Shown here one piece after another: positions 20,011 through 27,032 of a stretch of DNA of 32,177 nt. The DNA comes from a virus. The notes under the pieces are model-generated. The model was not told the DNA's origin and ran no database searches. It saw only the letters and a program-made list of their open reading frames with translations. A program made the translations under genes and the position numbers. Position 1 is the first letter of the stretch. Each line of letters begins with the position of its first letter. The DNA lies in the IMG/VR virus record IMGVR_UViG_3300015371_000117, positions 1 to 32,177 of that record; one strand, written 5' to 3'.

Positions 20011-20291
20011 AGCCTCACAGAGGACATAGAGCAGTCGCTGGTGAGACGGTACTACTGTGGGGCGGCATCGATCACCAGAAGTTCAGGGCCGTGCTGGCCA
20101 GCGACATCGACTACAAGGGGCACCTGCACTACCCGGTGATGGGCAAACGCAAGTTCCGTCCCATAGGCTCCTACGACACGCTGCCAGTGGCCGGATCAAC
20201 TCGCGTCCACGAGGCCGAGTACATGCCGATAGACTGCCGGGTGTTCGTGGACGCTAAGCTGCTGAAGCGGTTCGAGAAGAGAGGGGTGTAA
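20007..20291 (+). CDS. Unknown beta-rich protein, 94 aa
   Basis: GTG start overlapping the previous stop. Strand-rich: GETVLLWGGIDHQKFRAVLA, then a Tyr/His loop, then EAEYMPIDCRVFVDAKLLKR. An SH3- or OB-like barrel is possible but not demonstrable. No catalytic motif. Confidence 0.55.
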   Translation: MKPHRGHRAVAGETVLLWGGIDHQKFRAVLASDIDYKGHLHYPVMGKRKFRPIGSYDTLPVAGSTRVHEAEYMPIDCRVFVDAKLLKRFEKRGV

Positions 20292-20300
20292 GCTAATGGG

Positions 20301-20582
20301 GTGGCTACGAAGGGTCTCACGAAGGACGGCAGCACGCGCTCTTGGCGTGCCGGTCGAGCTGATGCTATGCAGCGCGCCAAGGATAATGGGACGTATCGCT
20401 GCGCCGTTTGCGGGACGACCAAGAACCTCCAGCTCGACCATCCAGGAGGAGGCCGACGCGCTGGGGTATCAGATGCGACCGCCGTCGCGCGCGGCAAGTG
20501 GTACTGCCCCAAGCACAACCCCAACACGGGTCGCCCACGTAAGCGGGGTTCACGTAACGCCGCGCGGAGAGCTGCGAGCTGA
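20301..20582 (+). CDS. HNH-like small zinc protein, 93 aa
   Basis: CAVCGTTKNLQLDHPGGGRR (34-53) and WYCPKHN (67-73) give two Cys pairs/His ligands with the D-H of an HNH beta-beta-alpha core; the final H-N-P-N could supply the third motif. HNH nucleases in phages cut DNA in packaging, homing or host degradation. The domain is short and the family is uncertain. The start is GTG at 20301. A competing frame (20296-20772) lacks such signals and is judged a shadow. Basic C-terminal tail. Confidence 0.6.
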   Translation: MATKGLTKDGSTRSWRAGRADAMQRAKDNGTYRCAVCGTTKNLQLDHPGGGRRAGVSDATAVARGKWYCPKHNPNTGRPRKRGSRNAARRAAS

Positions 20583-20584
20583 CG

Positions 20585-20743
20585 ATGCCCTGGCCCGAGC
20601 CACAGCGGAAGGCGATCTACCTGGACGTGAAGCGCCGGAAGGGCAAGGCAGCGGCGGACAAGCTGATGCACGAGGCGGGCTACGGTCAATCGTCCCGACC
20701 CAGGCGCGCCTCCGCTCGTCGCACAGCCTCGCGTCGGAGCTGA
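20585..20743 (+). CDS. Small basic protein of the PW-x-x-x-QRKAIY type, 52 aa
   Basis: Starts MPWPEPQRKAIYLDVKRRKG. A short N-terminal P-W...Q-R-K/R-A-I/Y pattern is common in small phage and plasmid proteins without known function. The C-terminal 17 residues are mostly Arg/Ser/Ala. It lies 2 nt after the HNH-like gene and 25 nt before the primase-helicase. Confidence 0.5.
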   Translation: MPWPEPQRKAIYLDVKRRKGKAAADKLMHEAGYGQSSRPRRASARRTASRRS

Positions 20744-20768
20744 GCGAACAGGCTGAGCTGGACGGCTC

Positions 20769-22190
20769 GTGACAGACGAGAACCAGTTCTACGGCATCGA
20801 GTCCGACCCGATGCGGGACGCGTTCGACAAGACCGAGCCGATACCTGACTGGGAGCACGCCAAGGAGCCGCTGCGGTCGCTGTGCGAGCGCAAGAACATA
20901 ACGCTCGATGACCTAGTACGGATCGGCGCACGCCTGAAGGACAAGCACGGCACGACGCTGGCGTACTCCATGCCTCTTGGCATCAAGTACCGAGACGTGA
21001 TAACCGGCAAGAAGTGGAGCGAGTGGGGCAGCGACTGGAGCAAGATGAAGGTCGTGCCCGGACGCGACAGCTCGAAGCTGGTGCTGGTCGAGGGCGAGAC
21101 CGACGCGGCTCGCATGAGCGGCAAGGACGGGCCGGGCTGGGACGTAGGCATCATGGCCGCAGGCACGCACGTATACCCCGAGTACATCGAGACCGCCGAC
21201 TCGTACGAGTGGGTGTACGTGGCGACCGACGACGACAGCAAGGGCGACGAGGCTGCGTCCAAGATCATGCACGCACTGCCCGGTAAGACTGTCCGTTGGC
21301 GTCCGCCCGAGAACACCAACCACGACTGGTGCGGAGCCGACGAGATCGGCAAGCCGCCGATGCCGCCGCAGAAGCTACCTGCCATTGTGTGGGGGGAGAG
21401 CCTGCACGAGATTGACTACCCCGACACGCCCTCGCTACTCGACAACGCCATGCTGCCCGACAACGGGATGCTGTTCATACACGGCTGGAAGGGCGCTTAC
21501 AAGAGCTGGCTGGCGTTCGACCTAGCGGTAGCCCTCGCCACTGGCACGCCATGGGGGTCTTTCGACACCACACAGCCTGAGTGCAAGGTGGTCGTCGTCC
21601 AGTTCGAGCTGCCCTTCGCCTACTACGCCGAGCGCATGCGCGGGCTGTCGCATAGGCTACCTGAATATGCGCGCGAGAAGTACAAGAACGTGGGTACATA
21701 CAACCCGCTGGAGAAGATGAGGTTGGACATTTCCAACCAAAAAACACAGGATCACTTTCTGGAAGTGTTCACCAAAAACAAGGTGCAAGTTGCCATATTC
21801 GATCCGATCAGGAGGATGTCAGGTGCAAAGAGTCACTATGAGCAGGAATGGCAGAGCGCGGTTGTTGACTTTTCGACTCGTCTCAATCAGGCTGGAATTG
21901 CGGTTGTACTCACGCACCACGACGGCAAGGCGGCGGCCAGGCATGGCGGAGGTTCGATGCTGGATGCCTCAGCGGCCGACGCTATCGTTGGTGCGACTGA
22001 CGCTTCGGTCAGCATCGCTCTCCCGAAGGGCGAGGACTGGGAGTCGAGCAAGAAGCGGAACCTGATCTTCTACAGCCGCAACGCCGAGACGCCTGCACCG
22101 CGCGGCTTCAGCATCGATGGCGACCAGATCGCCTACCACGACGAACCCTTCTACGGAGGAGACACGCCTGATGACGCACCCCCGATTTAA
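20769..22190 (+). CDS. Primase-helicase: Toprim plus RecA-fold (AAA_25) ATPase
   Basis: 473 aa. Residues about 100-160 form a Toprim domain: LVLVEGETDAARM with Glu108, and VATDDDSKG with Asp154-156. Residues about 215-450 form a RecA-like motor: Walker A IHGWKGAYKSW (Lys245), Walker B VAIFDP (Asp345), and a sensor-like LTHHDGK (382-387). This is the RepA/DnaB-like group in which Toprim and ATPase are fused; it would prime and/or unwind DNA at the fork. No N-terminal zinc-binding domain is present, so priming may need another protein. GTG start. A strip at about 21,720-21,920 is clearly AT-richer, with runs of A and uncommon codons. One motif copy at 21284-21294. Confidence 0.82.
   Translation: MTDENQFYGIESDPMRDAFDKTEPIPDWEHAKEPLRSLCERKNITLDDLVRIGARLKDKHGTTLAYSMPLGIKYRDVITGKKWSEWGSDWSKMKVVPGRDSSKLVLVEGETDAARMSGKDGPGWDVGIMAAGTHVYPEYIETADSYEWVYVATDDDSKGDEAASKIMHALPGKTVRWRPPENTNHDWCGADEIGKPPMPPQKLPAIVWGESLHEIDYPDTPSLLDNAMLPDNGMLFIHGWKGAYKSWLAFDLAVALATGTPWGSFDTTQPECKVVVVQFELPFAYYAERMRGLSHRLPEYAREKYKNVGTYNPLEKMRLDISNQKTQDHFLEVFTKNKVQVAIFDPIRRMSGAKSHYEQEWQSAVVDFSTRLNQAGIAVVLTHHDGKAAARHGGGSMLDASAADAIVGATDASVSIALPKGEDWESSKKRNLIFYSRNAETPAPRGFSIDGDQIAYHDEPFYGGDTPDDAPPI
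21284..21294 (+). repeat. Dispersed motif TAAGACTGTCC
   Basis: Within the Toprim part of the primase-helicase gene, sense orientation, K-T-V frame. Confidence 0.6.
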
Positions 22191-22383
22191 TCCTTATCGG
22201 CTGCCTGCTGACCAGACTCCTCCCCCTTTAGGGGGGGAGTCGTCTCCTGGCGGAGCCAAGGGCTGGATGGCAGCCGTTGAGCACGGTCGAATCCCCGGCT
22301 GCCCCGTCCCCGGTGGCTCGTGCCTGCACTGTGACGACGACCACTGCCGGGAGCTGGTAATGTCCGGGATGGTGAGAGCATGA
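22171..22383 (+). CDS. Small Cys/His protein, 70 aa
   Basis: Starts MTHPRFNPYRLPADQTPPPL, overlapping the helicase end by 20 nt, and ends in an ATGA overlap with the SNF2 gene. The C-terminal half has C-x-C-x-x-C-D-D-D-H-C spacing (CPVPGGSCLHCDDDHCREL), likely zinc-binding. The proline-rich N-terminus overlaps a C-run/TTTA/G-run hairpin (22215-22241), so some codons are dictated by that element. Confidence 0.55.
   Translation: MTHPRFNPYRLPADQTPPPLGGESSPGGAKGWMAAVEHGRIPGCPVPGGSCLHCDDDHCRELVMSGMVRA
22215..22241 (+). repeat. Hairpin GACTCC-T-CCCCC-TTTA-GGGGGGG-AGTC
   Basis: Arms of 11-12 bp with one bulged T and a 4-nt loop, same style as 11112-11136 (C-run, TTCA/TTTA loop, G-run). It lies inside a small gene, about 140 nt upstream of the SNF2 helicase start. 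Confidence 0.55.
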
Positions 22384-24026
22384 AGGTCATTCTGAGCGAG
22401 GAGTACGTCAAGAAGGGCGCGGCCCTGGCGGTCCCTGGCGCGTACTGGGAGCGCGGTGAGGGCTGGGTCGTGGACGACCCGACGCCGAAGGCCGCGTCCA
22501 TCGCCATCGCGCTGTTCCCGGCCGTGCTGATGGACTACCCGGAGCTGGGGGACATGCGCGACCAGCTCTATGGCGACGCGCGGCCCGACGACTTCGCCAC
22601 CAAGTACGGCGTCAAGCTGGCGTGGGGGCTGCAAGGCATCATGCCGTTCGACTACCAGGCTCTCGACACCGGCTACATTGCCGCGCAGCTCAAGCAGATC
22701 GGCGGCGGCTTCCTCGGGTGGGATCGTGGCCTCGGCAAGACCGCCGCGTCGCTGGCCATTGCGGCCGAGCTGCCCGCCAAGCGCATCCTGGTCGTGTGCG
22801 GCAACACGATGAAGCAGGCCGTGTGGGGCGACGAGATCGCCAATCTATGGCCCGAGGCTCAGGTGTCCGTCATACCCAACGAGAAGCGCAAGCGCGAGGA
22901 GTGGTTGGCGTATCACAGTGGAGCGATGATGACGCGGCCGGGTACCAATCCGCTCGTGTGCGTAGTCCACTACGAGGCCCTGGCGCTCATCGCTGGCGAC
23001 AAGGGTCGGGGTAAGGGCTGGGACAAGCTGGGCGTGTGGGACCTGATGATCTTCGATGAGGCCCATCGCCTAGCCAACACGAAGACCCAGATGCACCGCG
23101 CCGCCATGAAGGCCCGCAAGCGTTCCAAGCACGCGCTCGCCCTGACCGGCACCGCCATCATGAACCGGGCCGACGACCTGTTCGGTCAGCTCAACTGGGT
23201 GTTTCCGAAGACCTACAAGGCCAAGTGGAAGGACTGGAACGACCGCTACCTGGAATACGTGCGAACGGATTACGGGATGGTGTGCGTTGGATTCAAGGTA
23301 GAGATGCTGGAGAAGCTACGCCGTGAGCTAGGGGTGTTCATGGTGTACCGCACCAAGAACTCCGTGCTCGATCTGCCGAAGCGCACGGAGGAGACGCGCA
23401 TGATCGACCTATCGAAGAAGCAGCGCAAGGCGTACGACGAGCTGCGCGACCAGTTCTGGACGCAGCTCGACAGCGGTGAGGAGCTGTCGGCCTCGAACCC
23501 TCTCGCCCAGCTCAACATGCTGCGCCGTGTGGCGACCGGCCTCAGTGCCACCGAGTCACGGGTAGACGACAGCACGAAGCTGGACTTCTGCATGGAGCTG
23601 ATCGAGGACAACGAGGACGAGGCGTTCGTCGTGTTCTCGTGGTACAAGGCGCCGCTGTACACTCTGTCGCAGCGCCTCGACAAGAAGGGGATCGGCCATC
23701 ACATCATCACCGGCGACACCAAGCAAGTGGATCGTCCGCAAGCGGTCGAGGACTTTCAGGCTGGGAAGGGTCGAGTGTTCCTCGGCACGCTCTCGACACT
23801 GGGTGAGTCGGTCAATCTCCAGCGCGCCTCCAGTGCTGTCTTCCTGGATCGCGCTTGGAATCCTGCGGTTAACGCCCAGGCCGCTGACCGCATTTATCGG
23901 ATTGGGCAAGACCGGCCGGTCACGATCACTCACCTGGTGGCTCGTGACACCGTGGACGAGCTGCGGGTGCAGCCGGTCCTGGCCTCGAAGGATGCACTCA
24001 GAAAGGCGGTGCTAGGTGCCGAGTGA
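22380..24026 (+). CDS. SNF2-family DNA helicase/translocase
   Basis: 548 aa. Superfamily 2 motor in order: motif I GWDRGLGKT (113-121), DEAH box (226-229), motif III LTGTAIM (255-261), C-lobe FVVFSWYKAPLY (about 416-427), motif V-like LGTLSTLGESVNLQRASSAV (468-487) and motif VI QAADRIYRIGQ (500-510). The D-R-I/R-Y-R-I-G-Q pattern is diagnostic of SNF2-type proteins. In phages such proteins serve in replication, repair or remodelling; the precise role is unknown. The ATG overlaps the previous stop. Residues 1-90 form an N-terminal domain of unknown fold. Confidence 0.88.
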   Translation: MKVILSEEYVKKGAALAVPGAYWERGEGWVVDDPTPKAASIAIALFPAVLMDYPELGDMRDQLYGDARPDDFATKYGVKLAWGLQGIMPFDYQALDTGYIAAQLKQIGGGFLGWDRGLGKTAASLAIAAELPAKRILVVCGNTMKQAVWGDEIANLWPEAQVSVIPNEKRKREEWLAYHSGAMMTRPGTNPLVCVVHYEALALIAGDKGRGKGWDKLGVWDLMIFDEAHRLANTKTQMHRAAMKARKRSKHALALTGTAIMNRADDLFGQLNWVFPKTYKAKWKDWNDRYLEYVRTDYGMVCVGFKVEMLEKLRRELGVFMVYRTKNSVLDLPKRTEETRMIDLSKKQRKAYDELRDQFWTQLDSGEELSASNPLAQLNMLRRVATGLSATESRVDDSTKLDFCMELIEDNEDEAFVVFSWYKAPLYTLSQRLDKKGIGHHIITGDTKQVDRPQAVEDFQAGKGRVFLGTLSTLGESVNLQRASSAVFLDRAWNPAVNAQAADRIYRIGQDRPVTITHLVARDTVDELRVQPVLASKDALRKAVLGAE

Positions 24027-24201
24027 ACAGTACGTGCTGGTCAGCGACGTGATCCAGGCGGAGGATGCCGCCCGCCACGCGGGGTTGGTTTCGATCCGCG
24101 AGCAAGCGGGTACCATGGAGCTGAGGTTCAACAACGGCGTTCAGCTCGACATCCGAGCCGAGGGCGTCCAGATCATCGAGACGAAGGAGTGGAGGCCGTG
24201 A
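24016..24201 (+). CDS. Unknown small protein, 61 aa
   Basis: GTG start within the last codons of the SNF2 gene (11-nt overlap). Strand-helix-strand pattern: EQYVLVSDVIQAEDAARHAG then TMELRFNNGVQLDIRAEGVQ. Resembles a small antiparallel beta domain. It is followed by a coupled GTGA start. Function unknown. Confidence 0.55.
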   Translation: MPSEQYVLVSDVIQAEDAARHAGLVSIREQAGTMELRFNNGVQLDIRAEGVQIIETKEWRP

Positions 24202-24878
24202 AGGCGAAGGAAGTGATCGAGCAGAACACGCGCGACATCGCACTGCTCAAGCGCGGCATGGCCGAGCTGAACGACAAGATCGACCAGCTCCTGAGCCGCG
24301 GCCTCGGTGACTACGACTTCGAGATCGACGTTGCCGGGGTGAGCGGAACGGCTACCTCCGTCGCCCAAAACGACGGGTCTGTGGGTTCGAATCCCACCCC
24401 CGGCACTGAGCCGGAAGTGAGCATGACCATCGGCGGCACCACCGAGGAGCAGAAGGAGGCATACAAGGCCTTCGTCGCCGCCAGGGAGCGCGCCGAGCAG
24501 GAGCGCAAGGGGTTGGTGGAGGAGGGCGACATGCGCGTCATAGCGCCGCCTAATGAGCAGCAGTACCTGATGCGCAAGAACCTCGCCGCCGAGATAGGCT
24601 GGGAGCACTGGACGCGCTCTGACGAGTACCAGTCCGACCCGCTGCCGGAGGCCGAGGCCGTGCACGCGTACATCGCGGGCGGCCCGATGTGGCTCGTCCA
24701 CTACGACCGCGACTTCGTGAAGCAGCAGACGATGGCGACTCGCCAGCGGATGGTGCAAGACGTTATGCTCACAGACGTGGACGCCGCGAATGAGCTGAGT
24801 GCCGACATCCTCAAGTACGAAGACACCAACGACCCTAGCGTGGCGACAGACAACGCCAACGCCGCCTGGGACCAGTAG
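24198..24878 (+). CDS. Unknown protein, 226 aa, reading through a tRNA-like element
   Basis: GTG start overlapping the previous stop. Residues 1-45 are helical (for example MKAKEVIEQNTRDIALLKRG). Residues about 46-70 are encoded by the tRNA-like sequence and end in VGSNPTPG, which is what a tRNA 3' half reads as in this frame. Residues 76-226 are a separate helical domain rich in Glu/Gln (EEQKEAYKAFVAARERAEQE). An alternative start at 24423 (ATG, after GGAAGTGAGC) would give a 151-aa protein downstream of the tRNA-like element, with the N-terminal part as a second, truncated gene. Which is used cannot be told from sequence. Confidence 0.55.
   Translation: MKAKEVIEQNTRDIALLKRGMAELNDKIDQLLSRGLGDYDFEIDVAGVSGTATSVAQNDGSVGSNPTPGTEPEVSMTIGGTTEEQKEAYKAFVAARERAEQERKGLVEEGDMRVIAPPNEQQYLMRKNLAAEIGWEHWTRSDEYQSDPLPEAEAVHAYIAGGPMWLVHYDRDFVKQQTMATRQRMVQDVMLTDVDAANELSADILKYEDTNDPSVATDNANAAWDQ
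24333..24405 (+). tRNA. tRNA-like gene, apparent anticodon CAA, aberrant
   Basis: 73 nt with canonical spacing. Acceptor GCCGGGG/CCCCGGC (7 perfect pairs), discriminator A, no encoded CCA. Anticodon stem CGTCG/CGACG (5 pairs), loop CCCAAAA. T-arm GTGGG-TTCGAAT-CCCAC perfect, T8, G18-G19 present. Deviations: the D stem keeps only about two pairs, position 33 is C instead of the near-universal U, and the apparent CAA anticodon (Leu) comes with a short variable loop of 5 nt, whereas bacterial tRNA-Leu has a long one. So it may be a degenerate tRNA, a tRNA with altered identity, or an attachment-site copy. It lies within an open reading frame. Confidence 0.5.
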
Positions 24879-25510
24879 TGGACCTGTCGCGCGACAACGA
24901 TCCGGTCGCCGCCCTGGCGAAGCGGCTCGACAGGATCGAGAAGCTGCTGAAGCCCGGGGGCCAGAAGCGCATCGACCCGGCCGTGCTCGACAAGGGAAAG
25001 CTGTCCAAGCTGGTCAGCTCGTTCGAGACCGACACCGAGTCCATCGGCCGAGGCGTAGTCACCGGCACGAACATGGCTGCCGACGCCATGCCGTGGCTGA
25101 TTCAGGTACTGCCGCAGCACCCGGATTACGCCGAGAACGTCGGGCCGTGGGTGCCTAACTACGGCGCCGCAGGCGAGGCCTTCGGCGGCAATGGCTCCTC
25201 TGCCGGTGCGCAGTTCAACCGCGTCGCGTGGGACCTTCTGTTCAGCGCGGGCACGTACAGCTTGTCGCTCGTGTACAAGAAGCTGGCAAACGGCGGTATC
25301 ATGACCTTCCAGCTTGACGACGAGACTCTCAGCACCACTGTCGATACGTACCTTGCGGTCACCCTGCCGAACCAGTTCGTCACCATCCCTGGCGTCCAGG
25401 TTCCGGTCAACGGTAAGAAGCGATTCCGCATCAGGATGGACTCGAAGAACGCCGCTAGTGGCGGCTACTTCGGGATCATCAACTCATTCCAATTCTGGCG
25501 CACAGCGTAA
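24878..25510 (+). CDS. Tail-fibre-like jelly-roll protein in the replication arm, 210 aa
   Basis: GTG start overlapping the previous stop (TAGTG). Residues 1-50 are a helix suitable for trimer formation (DPVAALAKRLDRIEKLL). From about residue 105 the sequence is a beta domain: RVAWDLLFSAGTYSLSLVYK and later GKKRFRIRMDSKNAASGGYF, ending GIINSFQFWRTA. Such domains occur at the ends of phage fibres and in carbohydrate-binding modules. Position among replication genes is unusual. It could be a misplaced receptor-binding protein or an early protein using the fold differently; not proven. Confidence 0.6.
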   Translation: MDLSRDNDPVAALAKRLDRIEKLLKPGGQKRIDPAVLDKGKLSKLVSSFETDTESIGRGVVTGTNMAADAMPWLIQVLPQHPDYAENVGPWVPNYGAAGEAFGGNGSSAGAQFNRVAWDLLFSAGTYSLSLVYKKLANGGIMTFQLDDETLSTTVDTYLAVTLPNQFVTIPGVQVPVNGKKRFRIRMDSKNAASGGYFGIINSFQFWRTA

Positions 25511-25518
25511 GGAGGACC

Positions 25519-25920
25519 ATGGCAGCGAAAGATGAACTGACCGAGGCGGTCAAGCACTGGGACAAGCTGACGGCCAAGCGGGCCAAGGCTAACCGAGAGG
25601 CCAAGCTGATCTCGGCCGAGACTGCCGAGGCCAAGCAGGAGGTGGACCGACTGCTAGGCGAGCGCGGGCACGAGGGCGTTCGGGTTGGTGGGTCCGTCGT
25701 CAGCGTCTACGAGAAGACTCACTACTACGTACGGGAGGATGGCCGCGAAGCGTTCGAGCGGTGGGCCAAGAAGCAGGACGAGCAGTACCTAGAGCCCGTC
25801 CAGCGCGTGCGCGAGGAGACGCTCAACTCGAACATGCAGATGCTGGAGGAAGACGGCCAGCCGTTGCCTCCGGGCGTCAGCAAGTACACCGAGCGCAAGA
25901 TCAGTAAGCGCAAGGCATGA
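25519..25920 (+). CDS. Coiled-coil phage protein with LPPGV C-terminus, 133 aa
   Basis: Strong ribosome-binding site AAGGAGG 5 nt before the ATG. N-terminal coiled coil (about 1-45), then a small beta segment GVRVGGSVVSVYEKTHYYVR, then a charged helix, ending with GQPLPPGVSKYTERKISKRK. The end pattern P-L-P-P-G-V...R/K-I-S-x-R occurs in actinophage proteins of unknown function encoded near replication genes. A nuclease-inhibitor (Gam-like) role has been suggested for similar layouts only loosely; I do not assign it. Confidence 0.65.
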   Translation: MAAKDELTEAVKHWDKLTAKRAKANREAKLISAETAEAKQEVDRLLGERGHEGVRVGGSVVSVYEKTHYYVREDGREAFERWAKKQDEQYLEPVQRVREETLNSNMQMLEEDGQPLPPGVSKYTERKISKRKA

Positions 25921-26453
25921 GCTACAAGACCGTACACATGCGCGGCGGGCCGTACGACGGGCGTGAGGCTGCTTTCGCTACCGTCGGAGCTACGCTGTCG
26001 TTTCCACAGCCGCTGGAGGGCGGCGTGTACCGCCTGGATCATCAGGAGGGCGAGCACTACTACTACCGATGGCGTCCTGACGTGCCTGACTGGGAGGTAC
26101 CGGAGTACCACCCGCCACCGCGCGTCGAAGCGTGGCTGACGCTGCCGCCCGGCGTGGTGGTGGCGCGCGACGATCCCGACTGGGAGCCGTACGACCGCTT
26201 CGCCTGGAGCCGTGAATGGATCGGCGTCCGGCGCCTAGACTCCGACGAGCGTTTTGTTAAGGAATTCGGACTAAAAACTGCGGTGGACTGGGGTCTGGTC
26301 CCATCGCCCTTCTCGTGGATCATGAAGGACGTGTTCTGCGACTCCATCCGCGATCAGATGCACGACGCCAGCAGGCTCCTATGGAGCGAGAACGAGGTGC
26401 CTACCACCAGCTTCACCGTGCCACTCAAGAAGAAGGACAATGCCGGACGCTAA
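25917..26453 (+). CDS. Unknown protein, 178 aa
   Basis: Starts MSYKTVHMRGGPYDGREAAF; the N-terminal M-R-G-G-P-x-D-G is a common opening in small phage proteins of unknown role. Trp/Tyr/Pro-rich middle with HYYYRWRPDVPDWEVPEY; no Cys pairs. Coupled start (ATGA), 14-nt overlap with the next gene. No function assigned. Confidence 0.6.
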   Translation: MSYKTVHMRGGPYDGREAAFATVGATLSFPQPLEGGVYRLDHQEGEHYYYRWRPDVPDWEVPEYHPPPRVEAWLTLPPGVVVARDDPDWEPYDRFAWSREWIGVRRLDSDERFVKEFGLKTAVDWGLVPSPFSWIMKDVFCDSIRDQMHDASRLLWSENEVPTTSFTVPLKKKDNAGR

Positions 26454-26727
26454 TGGTAAGATCAGGGGCATCACCGTGCCACGGCTATGGCCTGGCCATC
26501 GAGACTGGGAGGACAACGTGAGTGTAGTTCTGTTGCAGGCAGACGACTGGCAGGGGTTGTACGTGGACGGCAAGTTGGTGCTGGAGGAGCATCGGATCGC
26601 CCCGCGCGACATAGCTCAGCACACGCCAGGCTTCGAGGCACACTTCGTGACCGAGGAACAGGATCGCCTGATGTCTGAGAAGGGGATTGGGTTCCCGGAG
26701 TCGTTGGCCGAGGCGGTCTACGAGTGA
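26440..26727 (+). CDS. Unknown acidic protein, 95 aa
   Basis: Starts MPDANGKIRGITVPRLWPGH. Beta-rich N-terminal half (VSVVLLQADDWQGLYVDGKL) followed by a helical acidic half. The frame overlaps the previous gene by 14 nt and its own stop overlaps the next GTG. An alternative start is the GTG at 26518 (GTGAGTGTAGTT), preceded by GGGAGGAC; either is possible. Function unknown. Confidence 0.55.
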   Translation: MPDANGKIRGITVPRLWPGHRDWEDNVSVVLLQADDWQGLYVDGKLVLEEHRIAPRDIAQHTPGFEAHFVTEEQDRLMSEKGIGFPESLAEAVYE

Positions 26728-27020
26728 ACAAACACGGCCAGGCAGCCCGCTTCGCGTACAACCCGGAGGCGGTGTTGGCGTACCTCAAGTACCTTGACAA
26801 CACGGTCGGGTACCTCGATGACGACGTGCCCGATCACCGCGTCGGGTGGACGGATGCCGTGCACGGTCGTACCGTGCGACGGTGGCGCTCCGCCAAGGGA
26901 ATCACGGCCGCCGGACTCAATACGGTCCTGGCGTGCTATCCTGGTATTGGGGAGAAAGAGTTCGTCGCGTGGGCTGAGGCCAACGGGTACGCACCGATTC
27001 TCCGCAACCGTAAACCGTAG
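26724..27020 (+). CDS. Possible helix-turn-helix protein, 98 aa
   Basis: GTG start in a GTGA overlap. Residues about 50-74 (TVRRWRSAKGITAAGLNTVL) have the form of a recognition helix preceded by R-x-W-R/x-S, as seen in small actinophage HTH proteins. The N-terminal half is helical with a Tyr/Leu-rich segment. A DNA-binding regulator is a reasonable guess, unproven. Its protein is a candidate reader of the palindromes or the 11-mer motif, on general grounds only. Confidence 0.5.
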   Translation: MNKHGQAARFAYNPEAVLAYLKYLDNTVGYLDDDVPDHRVGWTDAVHGRTVRRWRSAKGITAAGLNTVLACYPGIGEKEFVAWAEANGYAPILRNRKP

Positions 27021-27032
27021 AGAGGAGCACAC

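Noticed and set aside
20296-20772. 158-codon frame overlapping the HNH-like gene
   Set aside because: The alternative frame encodes the Cys pairs and DH motif and is followed by the 52-aa gene; the long frame is Arg/Ser/Ala-rich without domains.
24997-25007. Further copy of the dispersed motif (GGAAAGCTGTCC)
   Set aside because: It lacks one base between AAAG and CTGTCC, so it does not align with the 11-mer. AGACTGTACC at 147-156 and the GGCTGTCC sequences at 1158 and 1497 (minus) were rejected for similar reasons.
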